DNA of 64,000 bases from NCBI GenBank assembly GCA_010015805.1, contig ML978123.1:1302001-1366000 (forward strand), written 5' to 3'. The notes under the pieces were generated by a model. It was not told the origin of the DNA. It saw nothing but the letters and a program-made list of their open reading frames with translations, and made no database searches. Of this stretch, positions 11,364-22,319 are shown one piece after another. Positions within the stretch are counted from its first letter, which is position 1. The number at the start of each line of letters is the position of its first letter. The stretch is from Rhizodiscina lignyota. Its lineage: Eukaryota > Ascomycota > Dothideomycetes > Aulographales > Rhizodiscinaceae. The position numbers and the translations under genes were made by a program.

Positions 11364-11395
11364 TTGGCGCGTTTAGGACGCGTCTTTGACGCGCC
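11364..11395 (+). promoter_or_regulatory. MCB / E2F-like G1-S element upstream of MCM4
   Basis: Within 32 bases there are TTGGCGCG (11364-11371), a perfect MluI cell-cycle box ACGCGT (11378-11383) and TGACGCGCC (11387-11395), ending 69 bases before the MCM4 ATG. MBF (Mbp1-Swi6 type) and E2F factors bind such sites in fungi and animals and drive G1/S expression of MCM genes. Position and clustering fit, but binding is inferred. The sites lie in a divergent promoter shared with the TFIIIC gene. Confidence 0.7.
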
Positions 11396-11463
11396 GCCAA
11401 ATCTCAAATCATATCCTTCAAGTTCTCCTCACAACCCCACCAATTCCATAGTCTACACCCATC

Positions 11464-14400
11464 ATGTCTTCTCCGGCGTCGCGTCGCACGCAGCGCGCAT
11501 CACAAGGCCCTCAAAGTTCACCTGCTTCCGCTCAACTACTTTCTGAAGCGTCCGCTTCGCAGCGTCAAGATGCCAATGGCACCCCGAGGAATGGCGAGAC
11601 TCAAGATAGCGGAGTTACAGCATCTTCACCACTGTTCTTTCGTTCTTCTCCTGCCAATGGCTCTGTCGCTGGGAGTGCTCCGCCTGTGAGCTCTCCACTA
11701 CGCCAGGTGACAGACGGTGATAGAACCCCTCGAGCTTCAGCCCAAAACGTCGGCGGTAAGTGTAACGAACGTATCACAAGAGTGAGAGCCCGACTAATGT
11801 ATGCAGATTCGTCTCCTATCCGCTATGCGTCCAGTTCGAGTGTCGTTGGTCAGCGATCCGATGCTCCAAATCCCCAAAGCACTAGCAGCGCCCTTTTCGT
11901 TCGCTCTTCACTATCAGATACTCTTCGGTCCTCTGCCCGGAACCGACGAAGCGACATACAATCTGAAGTATTCGGTTCGAGCGTATCGCGCCGCCGTAGG
12001 CTTTTTGTCGACGAGAATGGCATGCCTGTCGGGAACGAGACCGGCTCCGACGCTGCGACATTCTCAAATATGGATCCAAATACGTCGGACGCCAATGCGC
12101 TCGGTGGCGCTTCCAGTCAAGTAATCTGGGGTACAAATATCTCAATGAGTGACACCATGCATGCGGTGAAGGACTTCTTTATGAATTTCCGAAAGAAGTA
12201 TCGCATGGTGACAGACGGTATACTAGAGGAAAACGAGCAGCTGGAGCCAGACCACCCCGGGAACGAGAAAGAATACGTCGAAATGATGAAAGTCATGCTT
12301 GAACTCGGCGTAACTGCTTTGAATCTCGACGCGAGGAATCTAAAGGCATATCCACCGACGAGAAAACTGTGGCACCAATTGCAAGCCTTCCCGAACGAAA
12401 TCGTCCCGATTATTGATGTGGTAATCAAGGATTCTATGATAGAACTCGCAGAGAGGCGAATGAACGAGATGAGAGTGGAGCAGGCAAATTCGAGGATGCG
12501 AGACTCGAGCTCTCTACCGCCGGTGCTCAGTTCAGAAGCAGATAATCAGAATGGTGGCGAGGCTGGAGTATCTTCAAACGTTCCAGATCTTGTGCGAGAC
12601 GTAGAGGGCAAGATCTATAGGGTCAGACCATTCGGACTGGATAAGACAATCAACTTGCGCGAGCTAAACCCCGGAGGTATGCGCCCTTCATGGAGTTGTC
12701 CAGCATGGAAGCTAACAAAACTGTAGACATGGACAAACTCGTCAGCGTCAAGGGCCTGGTTATCCGGACTACTCCTGTAATTCCAGATATGCGCGATGGT
12801 ATGTGGCCCGTGGCAATTTAAATTTTTTAATCTAACAAGTCTATCAGCTTTTTTCCGTTGCTCTGTCTGTGGCCATACTGTCAAAGTCGACATCGACCGC
12901 GGCAAGATTGCAGAACCAACACGCTGTCCTCGACCGATATGCGCCTCTTCCAATTCGATGCAGATCGTACACAATCGCTCCGGCTTCGCCGACAAGCAAG
13001 TCATCAAGCTGCAAGAGACCCCGGACAATGTTCCCGATGGCCAGACGCCGCATTCGGTATCTCTCTGTGCTTATGACGAGCTCGTCGATGTGTGCAAAGC
13101 TGGTGATCGCGTTGAAGTCACTGGAATCTTCAAATGCAACCAAGTCCGCGTAAATCCAAGACAGCGGACCGTGAAAAACATCTTCAAGACATTTGTAGAT
13201 GTTGTACATATCCAGAAGGTTGACAAGAAGAGGATGGGCATAGATACCTCAACCATCGAGGAAGAGCTGGCAGATCATGTTGCTGGCGACATCGAAGAGC
13301 ATCGAAAAGTCTCTGAGGAGGAGGAAGCAAAGATCAAGGAGACAGCCGCACGACCCGATGTCTACGAGCTCCTCTCGCGTTCTCTTGCGCCGAGTCTTTA
13401 TGAGATGGACGACGTGAAGAAAGGCATTCTCCTCCAGCTCTTTGGCGGCACCAACAAGTCCTTTGAGAAAGGCGGCAGCCCAAAGTACAGGGGTGACATC
13501 AACGTTCTCTTGTGCGGTGATCCCTCGACAGCAAAGTCTCAGCTTTTGCAGTACGTCCACAAAATCGCGCCTCGCGGTGTCTACACAAGCGGAAAGGGCT
13601 CTTCAGCCGTCGGTCTCACTGCATACGTGACTCGCGATCCCGAGACACGGCAGCTGGTGCTCGAGTCCGGTGCTCTTGTCCTCTCAGATGGTGGCGTTTG
13701 CTGCATCGACGAGTTCGACAAGATGTCAGACTCTACTCGCTCGGTGCTTCATGAAGTCATGGAGCAGCAGACCGTTTCTATTGCGAAAGCAGGTATTATC
13801 ACGACACTGAACGCGCGCACGAGCATTCTCGCCTCCGCAAATCCGATTGGCAGCAAGTACAATCCGAACTTGCCAGTTCCACAAAACATCGACCTTCCTC
13901 CGACGCTCCTTAGCAGATTCGACCTGGTCTACTTGGTGCTCGACCGCATCGATGAACAAAACGATCGCCGGCTGGCGAACCATTTGGTGGGAATGTATCT
14001 GGAGGACAATCCGGAAAATGCAAGCTCCGCAGAAATTCTGGTAAGTCCATTGACAAGAGTTTGCAGACCTTATATGCTGATACTTGATGCGCTAGCCCAT
14101 CGACTTTCTCACAGCGTTCATCTCGTATGCTAGGGCGAATGTCCACCCACGTCTCACTCAAGCCGCCGCAACTGCGCTGACGGATTCATATGTGGCCCTT
14201 CGTGCCCTTGGTGCCGATGTTCGCGCTGCAGAGCGCCGCATAACCGCTACAACAAGACAGCTAGAATCGATGATTCGGCTGTCAGAAGCGCACGCAAAGA
14301 TGCGGCTGGCAACTGAAGTCACGGCGGACGACGTCCACGAGGCCGTGCGACTCATCAAGAGTGCACTCAAAGAAGCTGCTACTGATCGTCGCACGGGGCT

Positions 14401-14695
14401 GATTGACATGGGTCTATTGACCGAGGGCGTCAGTGCAGGCGAGCGTAGGAGAAAGGAAGATCTGAAAGCTGCAGTACTTGGAGTTGTCGATGAAATGACT
14501 TCCTCAGGCGGCAGCGCGAGGATCGCAGAGCTCGTGAGACGAATGGGCGACCAGCAAGCACAAGATGGAAACGGTGGCCAAGTTGACTCTCAGGAAGTCA
14601 ACGAGGCTTTGCGAGCGCTCGAAGCAGAGGGTAGGGTCATGATCAGTGGTGATGGCGCCAGAAGGAGCGTGAGAAGGGTTACTGGCGTTCTGTGA
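11464..14695 (+). CDS. MCM4: DNA replication licensing helicase subunit Mcm4
   Basis: Five exons (11464-11755, 11807-12676, 12727-12798, 12848-14040, 14096-14695) give 1008 codons. MCM4 is one of six AAA+ subunits of the nuclear CMG replicative helicase. The Ser/Thr-rich N-terminal tail with many SP/SSP sites (about residues 1-150) fits the kinase-regulated tail of Mcm4. Then come the OB/zinc region (Cys about 416, 419, 438, 443), the Walker A form GDPSTAKS (about 635) with the [18 protein letters not shown] presensor hairpin region, Walker B CIDEFDKM (about 698) and the arginine finger LLSRFD (about 767). The C-terminal winged-helix region follows. All introns are short with GT-AG ends; the last exon is needed to join AEIL to [13 protein letters not shown]. 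Upstream MCB-type sites fit G1/S control. Confidence 0.97.
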
Positions 14696-15052
14696 CGGAG
14701 CACTGGGTAACATGAATGATGAGCATACTGTGGGTGATACCAATTAAATACATAGTGGAGTTCTGGCTTTGTTTCGCCTGCGTGGTTCTAGAATGTCATG
14801 TTAATGGTCTCAACGAGATACATAATTGAATAGCCAGAGACAATCAGCATTAAAAACGATGACTTACTGTTGAATGTTCGACGGAAAATTCCATATGCCT
14901 AATCGATGTGTTATTGTGACTGCGTTGACAGTGTAAATTCATACCATGCCGATCTGTGCCAAGTCCGGTAACGTGCCCATTTATTTCTACCTGTTCGACA
15001 CCTTCCCCCAACTCCCAACTTGGTTCTAACCACAAACGCTAATTTCAACAAT
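14696..15052. other. Intergenic, MCM4 3' region and TBCA promoter
   Basis: About 360 bases, AT-richer just after MCM4 (AATTAAATACATAG near 14744), consistent with a 3' end signal region. No gene or RNA was recognised. Confidence 0.5.
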
Positions 15053-15505
15053 ATGGCACCGCCTTCGAAATTGGCTGTGGCTACTTCTGTCGTCAAAAGG
15101 CTCGTCAAGGAAGAGGCAAGTTATCATAAAGAGCAGGGCCAGCAAGAGGCTCGGATCAAAAAGCTACAAGAGGGGAGCAGCGATGAGAATGCAGAATACA
15201 TGTTGAAGCAGGAGGTATTACATTTATTTTCCCGTTGAATCGTTCGGCGCTAATTGGATGAAGCAACAAGCACTGGAGGAGACGAAGAAGGTCTTTCCTT
15301 CCCTGCGGCAAAAGATTCAAGATGCTCTCGCCAAATTAGAGGAGGAGCTCGTAAGTAGACTTCCAAGACTTACGTCTGATTCTCCAGCTCATGCAAGGCG
15401 TAGGAAGCGAACAAAGCAGACGGTGGTAGTGCTCCTACCGAGGAGGTCACAAAGGCAAAGGAGGTTGTGGCAGAGGCAAAGAAGGCCATTCGAGAAGTCA
15501 CTTGA
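15053..15505 (+). CDS. TBCA: Tubulin-specific chaperone A (cofactor A)
   Basis: Three exons (15053-15214, 15264-15350, 15404-15505) join to 116 codons, the usual size for TBCA/Rbl2. The product is an almost wholly helical bundle: VVKRLVKEEASYHKEQ, EARIKKLQ, then after the first splice QQALEETKKVFPSLRQKIQ and LAKLEEEL. These match the three-helix cofactor A signature, including the conserved KR-L-KE-YHKE start and the LR-KI-A-KLEE end. The chaperone captures beta-tubulin released from CCT and passes it along the tubulin folding pathway in the cytosol. The first intron ends with an AAG acceptor and the third exon begins EANKADGG. The gene is tail-to-tail with THOC7. Confidence 0.93.
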
Positions 15506-15857
15506 AAGCAAATTCTGCGAGCTGAGACGTGGCATACTGCAATCATTTGCCTACGGGGTGCTGAGCATAACGGAACGATATATACATTCGTCGCTAGACG
15601 CTCGGGAAACAGAAGTTCCCTGCGTGAACCACCCGGTCAAGCATTTGCGGTATACTGTGACAAACATCGTGCCAATCCTGGTCGCCAATCCTGGTCGCCA
15701 AACTTTCGATTTCATTGTATCACAGCCGTGATATGTACCCCAAAATATCGCCCGTGAGTGCCTCACAGGCACGTAAGAGCGCCAGCCTATTCTTGCCGTA
15801 AGATCTCATCACCACATCGAGACCGTTTAATGGTCGGCGGCAAAAAAGGACTGTTAC
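15506..15857. other. Convergent 3' region of TBCA and THOC7
   Basis: Both neighbouring genes end here. A short perfect duplication, CCTGGTCGCCAA, occurs twice in succession at about 15677-15702. No other feature was seen. Confidence 0.5.
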
Positions 15858-17008
15858 TCACGCCTCATCCATCGTCTCCGGTGGCACATCTTCTTGCTCT
15901 TCGCCCTCCTCGATATCTTCGTCGGCGATGTCACCCTGCACATCTTCAACTTCACCCATTTCAGTATCCTCACCCTCCTCTCGCTGCGATTGAGACTCAG
16001 CTCCTGCAGGCGAGTGCACACGACTTCCGGAACCAAAATGAGGAGGGTGAGCACCGTGAAGAGCATCTTCCTCATGTCGAGACGGCGACGACGAACGACT
16101 GTTTCGGCCAGTAGGTAGATTGGGAGCTAGCAGATCATTCGGAAGTGGTCGAAGAGGCGTTGCTCCACCGGCGTCCACCTCTTGAGAAGGATGTGCAGGT
16201 GTTACTCCACCGGAGCCCAGTGTTGGCGTTCCTGGCCGACTCGCTTCTCCATCGCTCACTCCTTCCATGCCCTCCTTCCTTTCGGCCTCCTCCTTCTCGT
16301 CTCGGATGAGCCTGAGCATCTGCCTTCCTTCCTCCACGATCTTGCCAAATTGATCCCTTCTCTCCGCCCACGTTTGTGCGTACGATCGAGTCTCACCTCC
16401 CAACGCTTCGTTTTCGACCTTAAGCCTGTCGAGCGCCGCCTGCTGGTCATCTCTTGGCTTCAACATCCTGTTGCCGGTGATCTTCTCAGTCCTCTCGTCG
16501 TACGTCTTCCGCAACGCAAGAGTATTTTGCGCCTCTTCAAGTTGTTTGCGATACTCGACGGTAGTATCTTTTGTCGACACCGCCGTAGTCTTGATCTTGA
16601 GCTTCGATGCCTCATACCTCTCACGCTCCTTCACGTTGGTTCTGCTCAGGAGTTGGATGCGAGCCATACTGCTTTCCAGTGCCAGAAGATCGAGCTGAAA
16701 CTCCTGGCGCCATTGGGTTCTGCTGTCGGCTTGTTGCTCGCGAAGAGTTTGCTGTGCGGCAGCTTCTTCATCCACAGCTGAAGCATCTTGCGGTGGCGTG
16801 GGGTATGCGATTGGGGTTGTGTAGATGAGTGAATCTGACGCCAAAACTCGTCGCGCAACTCGCATATACGGACGCGTTTCTACGTTCGAAAGGCGCGTTT
16901 GGTGATGCGCATCTGGTAAATATGACGGTAAGTAAAGCTCACCCAAGCAAATCGATCTTACATACCTTCGTCGGCTTGGTCCAAGATGCCATAATTGTGG
17001 GAAGTCAT
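15858..17008 (-). CDS. THO complex subunit 7 (THOC7/Mft1 family)
   Basis: Two exons (17008-16966 and 16912-15858) give 365 codons. The first exon encodes MTSHNYGILDQADE; splicing at GGTATG joins it to DAHHQTRLSNVETRPYMRV, which matches the THOC7 opening (acidic helix, TRL-N---RP---R). A coiled-coil follows with the family core LDLLALESSMARIQLL, RTNVKERERYEASKLKI and KQLEEAQNTLALRKTYDER. THO couples transcription elongation to mRNA packaging and export in the nucleus. The last 140 residues are a fungal-type low-complexity tail: Gly/Ser/Pro, then a long acidic run ending in EEQEDVPPETMDEA. The gene is head-to-head with the Elongin-A gene, 362 bases between starts. Confidence 0.92.
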
Positions 17009-17370
17009 TTTTCTGTTTGGTTGTTGACTCTGAGCAGAGGTTTTCCGAAAAAGGTTGCGCATGAGATCTAAGCTGGGTGGCAGGGGTGGCAGGAATACGC
17101 ACTAATCCCTTTTTAGTATATAGTGGGGCGTCCGCGGCCCAGCCTCCAAACGTATGCTATTGTTCACAAAAAGAGCTATCGACAATAGGAAGTCGCAGCT
17201 ACATTGAAAAATGGGAGCAAAATTCTTTTCATCAGATCAACCTACTCTTTTCATTTCCTACACCTTCACACTCGGCTCGAACCATTTGGATTACTGGCGT
17301 TGAACGCTAAAGACCTCCATCCACACCACAACCACTATCACCAATACAAGCCGACGTCATATCATCCAAA
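17009..17370. promoter_or_regulatory. Divergent promoter between THOC7 and Elongin-A genes
   Basis: A 362-base space between two divergent starts, both encoding nuclear transcription-coupled factors. The segment before the Elongin-A ATG is CA/CT-rich (CACCACAACCACTATCACC), typical of a fungal 5' leader. No specific factor site is claimed. Confidence 0.55.
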
Positions 17371-17964
17371 ATGAACAAATCTCTCTACCACATGGCCATC
17401 CGTCGTCTCGTTCGCTCCAAGGACCAACTCGAGGATGTCGGCGACATCCCCTACGCCAAGATCAGACCTGTTCTGGTCAAACTGGAGCGGCCCGACCAAT
17501 TGCGCCTGATCGAAGTCAACTCCCCTCATCTCGAGGCTCATACGGCCGAGTTATGGCAAAACTTCTTGCGACGCGACGTCATGTCTTACGAGCAAAACCC
17601 AGTCGTCCCACCAGAAGGCATGTCTTGGTACCTGATGTACGTCAAGTTGAAGAACCGAGCCGACAGAGTGCAGCGCAGGCAAATGGAGGAGATGAGGAAG
17701 AAGTTCGAAGCCCATGCCGATGAACGAGAACGGAACAAAACTGTCATCAACGATGTCCCGCCTGCTCGCTACCATGAGAAGCAAAAACGCCGGGCCAGAG
17801 CCACCACTCGTCGAACAACAAGTCCCCAGTCTCGCACGGCTGGAAAGAGCATTGGCAATCTACACATACGCCAAGCCAATCCAGTCTCCGCTCGTGATCG
17901 CGAGAGCATACTGGCACAGATTGCGAACCGGCCCAAGAAGACGAAGCCGACGCCTTCGGCGTAG
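17371..17964 (+). CDS. Elongin-A domain protein
   Basis: A single exon of 197 codons. Residues 1-95 match the Elongin-A family: SLYHMAIRRLVRSKDQLEDV, GDIPYAKIRPVL, then the QL-IE-NSPHL block (RPDQLRLIEVNSPHLEAHT) and ELWQNFLRRDV. This is the BC-box/F-box-like module through which Elongin A binds Elongin C and, in a cullin-based ligase, helps remove stalled RNA polymerase II. The rest is charged: a helix (RVQRRQMEEMRKKFEAHADE) and a basic, disordered tail rich in RRA/TTRRTT ending NRPKKTKPTPSA. It is short compared with many fungal homologues. The ATG at 17371 is preceded by a good context (ATCCAAAATG). Confidence 0.88.
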   Translation: MNKSLYHMAIRRLVRSKDQLEDVGDIPYAKIRPVLVKLERPDQLRLIEVNSPHLEAHTAELWQNFLRRDVMSYEQNPVVPPEGMSWYLMYVKLKNRADRVQRRQMEEMRKKFEAHADERERNKTVINDVPPARYHEKQKRRARATTRRTTSPQSRTAGKSIGNLHIRQANPVSARDRESILAQIANRPKKTKPTPSA

Positions 17965-18513
17965 ACATCCAGCTACGAACTTATGTTGCAGGCGTACGGA
18001 GTATTCGGTAACAATGCCTAACTGCTGCAGGCATAGCGTATGATGGAGTTCACGGAAACGGACTAGCGACATCCAGTTTTGTTTAGTCGTTTTGGCATTT
18101 TCCCTTTTCTCACTGGCAGCTGGTACACCACGGAGTTAAATAGACATGAATCAATGACATCAATTCTCCTTGTTCTAGCCCTGGGAGCACAAACAAATTG
18201 ATTGATATGTTCTGTTCAAATTGGAAGTAAGAGCAACGCTTTGGCTGCCTACGGGATCATCCGACCTTGCTCGACTGCGCTCACGCTATTTGCTGAGTCG
18301 AACTCTATTTCTTGCACTATGTACCAAGTCAGATTAAATCTGTGCTGAACGTGAAGACCGTCTTGTCTACAGAAGACCAGGTTGACTCTGTGCGGAATCT
18401 CCTTACTTGGTGCGCGATGACTTGCGAATATTTCATAATTCATTCAGAAGTGTGAGCTCGAGGATACACAGACAAACGGTTCAAATTTCGCTCTCTATTT
18501 ATTCAACTTTCTT
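17965..18513. other. Convergent intergenic region, no gene seen
   Basis: About 550 bases between the 3' ends of the Elongin-A gene and the minus-strand orphan gene. Short frames only; AT-rich stretches near 18170-18200 and 18480-18520 fit 3' untranslated sequence. Confidence 0.5.
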
Positions 18514-20214
18514 CTATTCCTCCCACACGGATTCCCAAGTAACATCAAAACCAGAGTCAGCGCTCTCTTCCCTCTTCTCGCCCGCTCCGCACCAACACTC
18601 GTTCTCGCAGCTGCAAACCATCTGCCACGCCTTAGGCATAATAGCTCCAGCAACTGCCTCCGCTGCTCCTGCTACTTCTTCCGGCTCCTCGCCCATCGCT
18701 ACGAGCATTGATTCCACCTCCGCCAGCCTCTCCTCCAGCGCCTCCGTCCACTTCGGCCACAGCACCTCCATATGAGTCCAGACGTTCCCCGCGTTGTAGC
18801 CGCTGAGGCCTGGTACGCCGTACTCATGGGCGCACCAGTTCCGCACCTTCCTTGACACAGCGTACTGTGCCACCGGCCTCGTCGTCACGGGGAAGTCACT
18901 CTCAACTACGTCCAGGACGGAACGCGCCTTTCCGAGCAGCTGCTCTTTCCGCCGGACCCACTCCTCGAACTCGTCACTCTTGCGGCGGTACTCGACGGCC
19001 ATCTCTTGGTCGATGACCCATGCGAGGCAAGCGCTATCTTTCGCAGCCTGCATCGAGAGGCTCCCGCAGCTCGAACCCGTCGATCGGAATGCGTTTGCGT
19101 CGACGTTGTCCTTCTTCAATGCGGACTCGACATGTCTGATGTTTTCGAGTCTTACCGCAAGAAGTGACTGCAGCTCGAGCAGCCGGCTTCGCGACATTTC
19201 CGGAGGCTGATCGACCACCGCCGCCGCCGAGTCCGACCGCGTGACGGAAGTTTCGTTGGAGATACTGTTGCTCTTCTCCTTCTCAAACTCCGCCGATCGG
19301 TGAGCATACGCTTGCTCCCGCTGCAGCTGTGCTGCCGTCTTCTCGTACAGGCCCGTCTCCAACACAACGATATAATCGCCAGTCTGCTCTTGAGCTGGCA
19401 ACTCGTTGGCGACGCGCATGCCTTCCCTCTCCGCAACTGTCTCCACCTCTTTCAACCTCATCTCCAGGTCTTCCACGATCCACGCCAGGTTCTTCTCCAG
19501 CTCTGGGAACACGGTACTTACAAGTACCCAATGCTCCTCCACAGAGTATCTGAGCCGGCTCTCCTCTTGTGACCGGTATCTACGTCCAGGTACTCCAAAG
19601 TCATGTGCGATACAATGTCGCACCATGTTTGCCGGCCGTTCGTGACTCCACGTGTCCAAGTCGTACATTACGAGGGGTGCGCTGTGTCCCCTGTGTGCCG
19701 TACTCTGGTAGAAAGACAGAAGTTGTGCCAAGCATGGACCCACGTCTAGTGATGAACGGAGGATCTCTGCGATGGAGTCGTATCGGATCGTGCATTGCGC
19801 AATTGCGCGCTTTGCGAGGAGGTGTTCGGGGGAGTGCGGGAGGAGGATGGAGGTGAGGAATGTTTCTTTGTCGATCTTGTAGTGCGTAATCAGCGCTGCG
19901 ATCTGTCGGATCGAATCGTACGCTGATTGTATCGTAGCTGCAGTTCTCTTAAATGTTTCATATTCTTTGGCATCTTTTGGCCATGGGAATCGACTGCTTG
20001 CTAAATGTAGACTACCATCTTTAGAATCTACGAAGGCCTCACCCGAGTCGATGGATGTGCTTTTGGTGGTGATAGGAGTCTCCGCATGGCGTTTACCATT
20101 GTGTTTCGGAGAGCGGAAGAGGGAGACAACGAACGTCAAAGAGTTTAATGGGTTTCGAAACTTGGAGATTGCGCGCTCGATGGCGGCTTCGACATAATTC
20201 TTACAATTAGACAT
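18514..20214 (-). CDS. Orphan protein with an internal duplication, 566 aa
   Basis: One open frame from ATG 20214. No family is recognised. The product is mainly helical and charged. Two segments resemble each other: about residues 190-260 (VRHCIAHDFGVPGRRY, then EEHWVLVSTVFPELEKNLAW and LEMRLKEVETV) and about residues 455-520 (VRNWCAHEYGVPGLSGY, then WTHMEVLWPKWTEALEERL and AEVESML). The shared core is (C)AH-(F/Y)GVPG, a tryptophan, and an amphipathic helix with E-RL-EVE. Between them lies a Ser-rich linker and coiled-coil-like helices. The C-terminal tail has a short Cys cluster (CSCENECWCG). No signal peptide or membrane span is seen. It could be a lineage-restricted regulatory or structural protein; no function is assigned. 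Confidence 0.8.
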   Translation of the reverse strand: MSNCKNYVEAAIERAISKFRNPLNSLTFVVSLFRSPKHNGKRHAETPITTKSTSIDSGEAFVDSKDGSLHLASSRFPWPKDAKEYETFKRTAATIQSAYDSIRQIAALITHYKIDKETFLTSILLPHSPEHLLAKRAIAQCTIRYDSIAEILRSSLDVGPCLAQLLSFYQSTAHRGHSAPLVMYDLDTWSHERPANMVRHCIAHDFGVPGRRYRSQEESRLRYSVEEHWVLVSTVFPELEKNLAWIVEDLEMRLKEVETVAEREGMRVANELPAQEQTGDYIVVLETGLYEKTAAQLQREQAYAHRSAEFEKEKSNSISNETSVTRSDSAAAVVDQPPEMSRSRLLELQSLLAVRLENIRHVESALKKDNVDANAFRSTGSSCGSLSMQAAKDSACLAWVIDQEMAVEYRRKSDEFEEWVRRKEQLLGKARSVLDVVESDFPVTTRPVAQYAVSRKVRNWCAHEYGVPGLSGYNAGNVWTHMEVLWPKWTEALEERLAEVESMLVAMGEEPEEVAGAAEAVAGAIMPKAWQMVCSCENECWCGAGEKREESADSGFDVTWESVWEE

Positions 20215-20741
20215 ATTGGGTGATTGCGATGTGCTCTACGAAGCTGGGTGTCTACTCGATGTGGTATTCTGATGAATATCCCTCGTAATGATGTTTGGAA
20301 CGATTATATGTATGCGTGAGTTGCAGAGATGAATGATGAGACAAGATGAAGAGAGAAGAGACGAACATTGGAAGGAAGATATAGGCTGTACTGCTGATCA
20401 ACCGCTGGTCACATCACAGTTGCCTTGAAGTGATAACCGTTGAAAATTGTAGGCAACTATTGCATTTAATGAGGGGGGACGACTAACGGTCTCGATGCCT
20501 CCAATAACATTTGAGATGATGACAAAGGACAAAGAAATACTTCCCTTGTAATCCAAGTCATTATTATTCGAATAAAGACTACTGGACTGTTCAGTAACTG
20601 CCAATAACCATGCGCGTCTTCCTTCGGGGGGGGGATCAATCGGTGGTATATCCGCTCGGTATTGTCGAAGCATCGAGGTCGCAAGCCGAAAGCATGTCAT
20701 CACCGAATCGACCCAAGATGGCCATGCAGCGATTCTCTCCC
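20215..20741. other. Intergenic, no gene seen
   Basis: About 530 bases between the orphan gene's start and the cupin gene's 3' end. It contains a run of nine G (20626-20634), which could be prone to sequencing error. Small frames on both strands show no coding character. Confidence 0.5.
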
Positions 20742-21419
20742 TTATTTCTTCTTGTCGTCTTCCGTCGCCGGCGTGCCATAATATTTCCGCAGAAGCCTAT
20801 CCTCTTCCCCACTCCACCTCGCGTGCCAATGCACCAGAACAGCTGCCTGCGCTAGAAACCACATTCCGATCCCTGGAAGATTTGTATCGCCCAGCTTCAT
20901 GAGGTACAGCAGATGATACAGGTTTGCTGGCACGCCCTCTTTGTCCACAAGCCCATCCCTCGCAAAGCCATATACGATATGGAGTAGCTTTTCCCAGCCA
21001 TCGTCTGCTGGAGTAACTGAGCAGAGGAATATAACTGTCTCGGTCTCGCTAGGATTGAAGAAACGATGCAGGTTTCCTATCTGGACGTCCACCTTTTCGC
21101 CTGCTTCGAGGTGCTTCGTCTCCCCGTTATGTTCGACTCCAAGGACACCTTTCTCGCACTCGAATGTTTCGACGTACGCGGTATGATAGTGCAAAGGATT
21201 GCCTTGAGCTTGGTTAGAGGAATTTATGACAATGGCGAAGACAATTGATCCTCACTAACCTCCACCGCTCCGAAGGGTGACTCTAGCCTTGCAGTACTTC
21301 CCACCGGTTTCATTGGCATACTCCAGAAACTCGACCTCATCTTGAAAGATAGGGTTTCTGATCGTCCGTTTTCCAGGGTCGCTCAGGCCGAATGGAACGT
21401 AGGTGGTCACAGACATCAT
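20742..21419 (-). CDS. Cupin-2 barrel protein with hydrophobic C-terminal segment
   Basis: Two exons (21419-21260, 21202-20742) give 206 codons. The barrel opens with SDPGKRTIRNPIFQDEVEFL and GKYCKARVTLRSGGGNPLHY. Cupin motif 1 reads GGNPLHYHTAYVETFECEKG, with His-x-His and a downstream Glu as likely metal ligands. Motif 2 follows as GEKVDVQIGNLHRFFNPSE, including the second His. The last 60 residues include NLPGIGMWFLAQAAVLVHW, a probable membrane-contacting helix. Small fungal cupins act as dioxygenases, isomerases or cyclases, often in specialised metabolism; the reaction here is unknown. The splice (GGTTAG donor, CTCAAG acceptor) is set by joining SGG to GNPLHYH. It lies 900 bases downstream of the NRPS-like gene in the same orientation and may belong to that locus. 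Confidence 0.88.
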
Positions 21420-22319
21420 GAGTCCAGCGCTGAATGAATCGAAATACGCTCCGCGGGCTCAATGGCTCCAATCACCAGGCCAGAAATGTGCCAGAAAAAG
21501 AAATAAAAGACGCAGAATAGGACGGCTCCCCTTTCGTGAAGCCAAAACGCGTACGGACATAATTTCATATGTATGTGGTTGAAACATGCATTAAATCCTA
21601 CAGGTCTTTCGGTCGAGAGCAGTTCAGCCTCGACGGAGGATTCGGAGTAAGAAAGAGCTGGCTGGGGAATTCGCAACATTTACTTGAAGCGGAATGCCAA
21701 TTGTCGCAATTAGAAATAAACATAGTCGCTCCAGGCTCGCAGAACTCTTCACGCGATGATTCGCAATCTCAGTGGAGAAACTGGTGTTAGTGGATCGATA
21801 TACATACTGCGGCTTCGGAGCGTGGGAGTATCCAGGTTTTGCGTTAGGCGTGTAATGTTCGTACGGACGGTCTAAAAGCGCACTTTCGGTCCAATACGTT
21901 GTTCCATAGAAATAAATTCCTCGAGGAGACTAAAATTACTCGCTAAAGTTGAGGAGACTTGAAATTTTATGGTTCTCAATTTGTTTTCAATTTGTTGTTA
22001 TTTTGATTGTTCACTTGCTCCCTTTGAGAAGAGGGCATTCAATTGATTGAATGAGCTAGAAATGGGAAACAAAGTGCCCATGAAACATTGACAAGCTAAT
22101 TGATGGAGTCTCTCTCAAGCTAGCGTACGAAATAAGAAAGTGATCTAATCGCTAACTACTAGAATAGATATCGACGGTCATACTCCTCCGAAATTGCTCC
22201 AGCACCGATTTACGCAATAGTCCGAAGGCCAATTCCATCTCTCTCGTGCTACTCTTGCGCCATCTGATCGTGATCCTTGTTCGGATCAATTTACAGAGAA
22301 AGTAGGGCTTTCGTCCTGC
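21420..22319. other. AT-richer intergenic region, no gene seen
   Basis: About 900 bases between the cupin start and the NRPS-like stop. The segment 21900-22160 is noticeably AT-rich, with TTGATTGAATG-type repeats and runs of T. It probably holds the cupin promoter and the 3' region of the reductase. No RNA or element was recognised. Confidence 0.5.

Noticed and set aside
20626-20634. Run of nine G as a possible G-quadruplex
   Set aside because: A single homopolymer without further G tracts close by; more likely a sequencing-sensitive tract.
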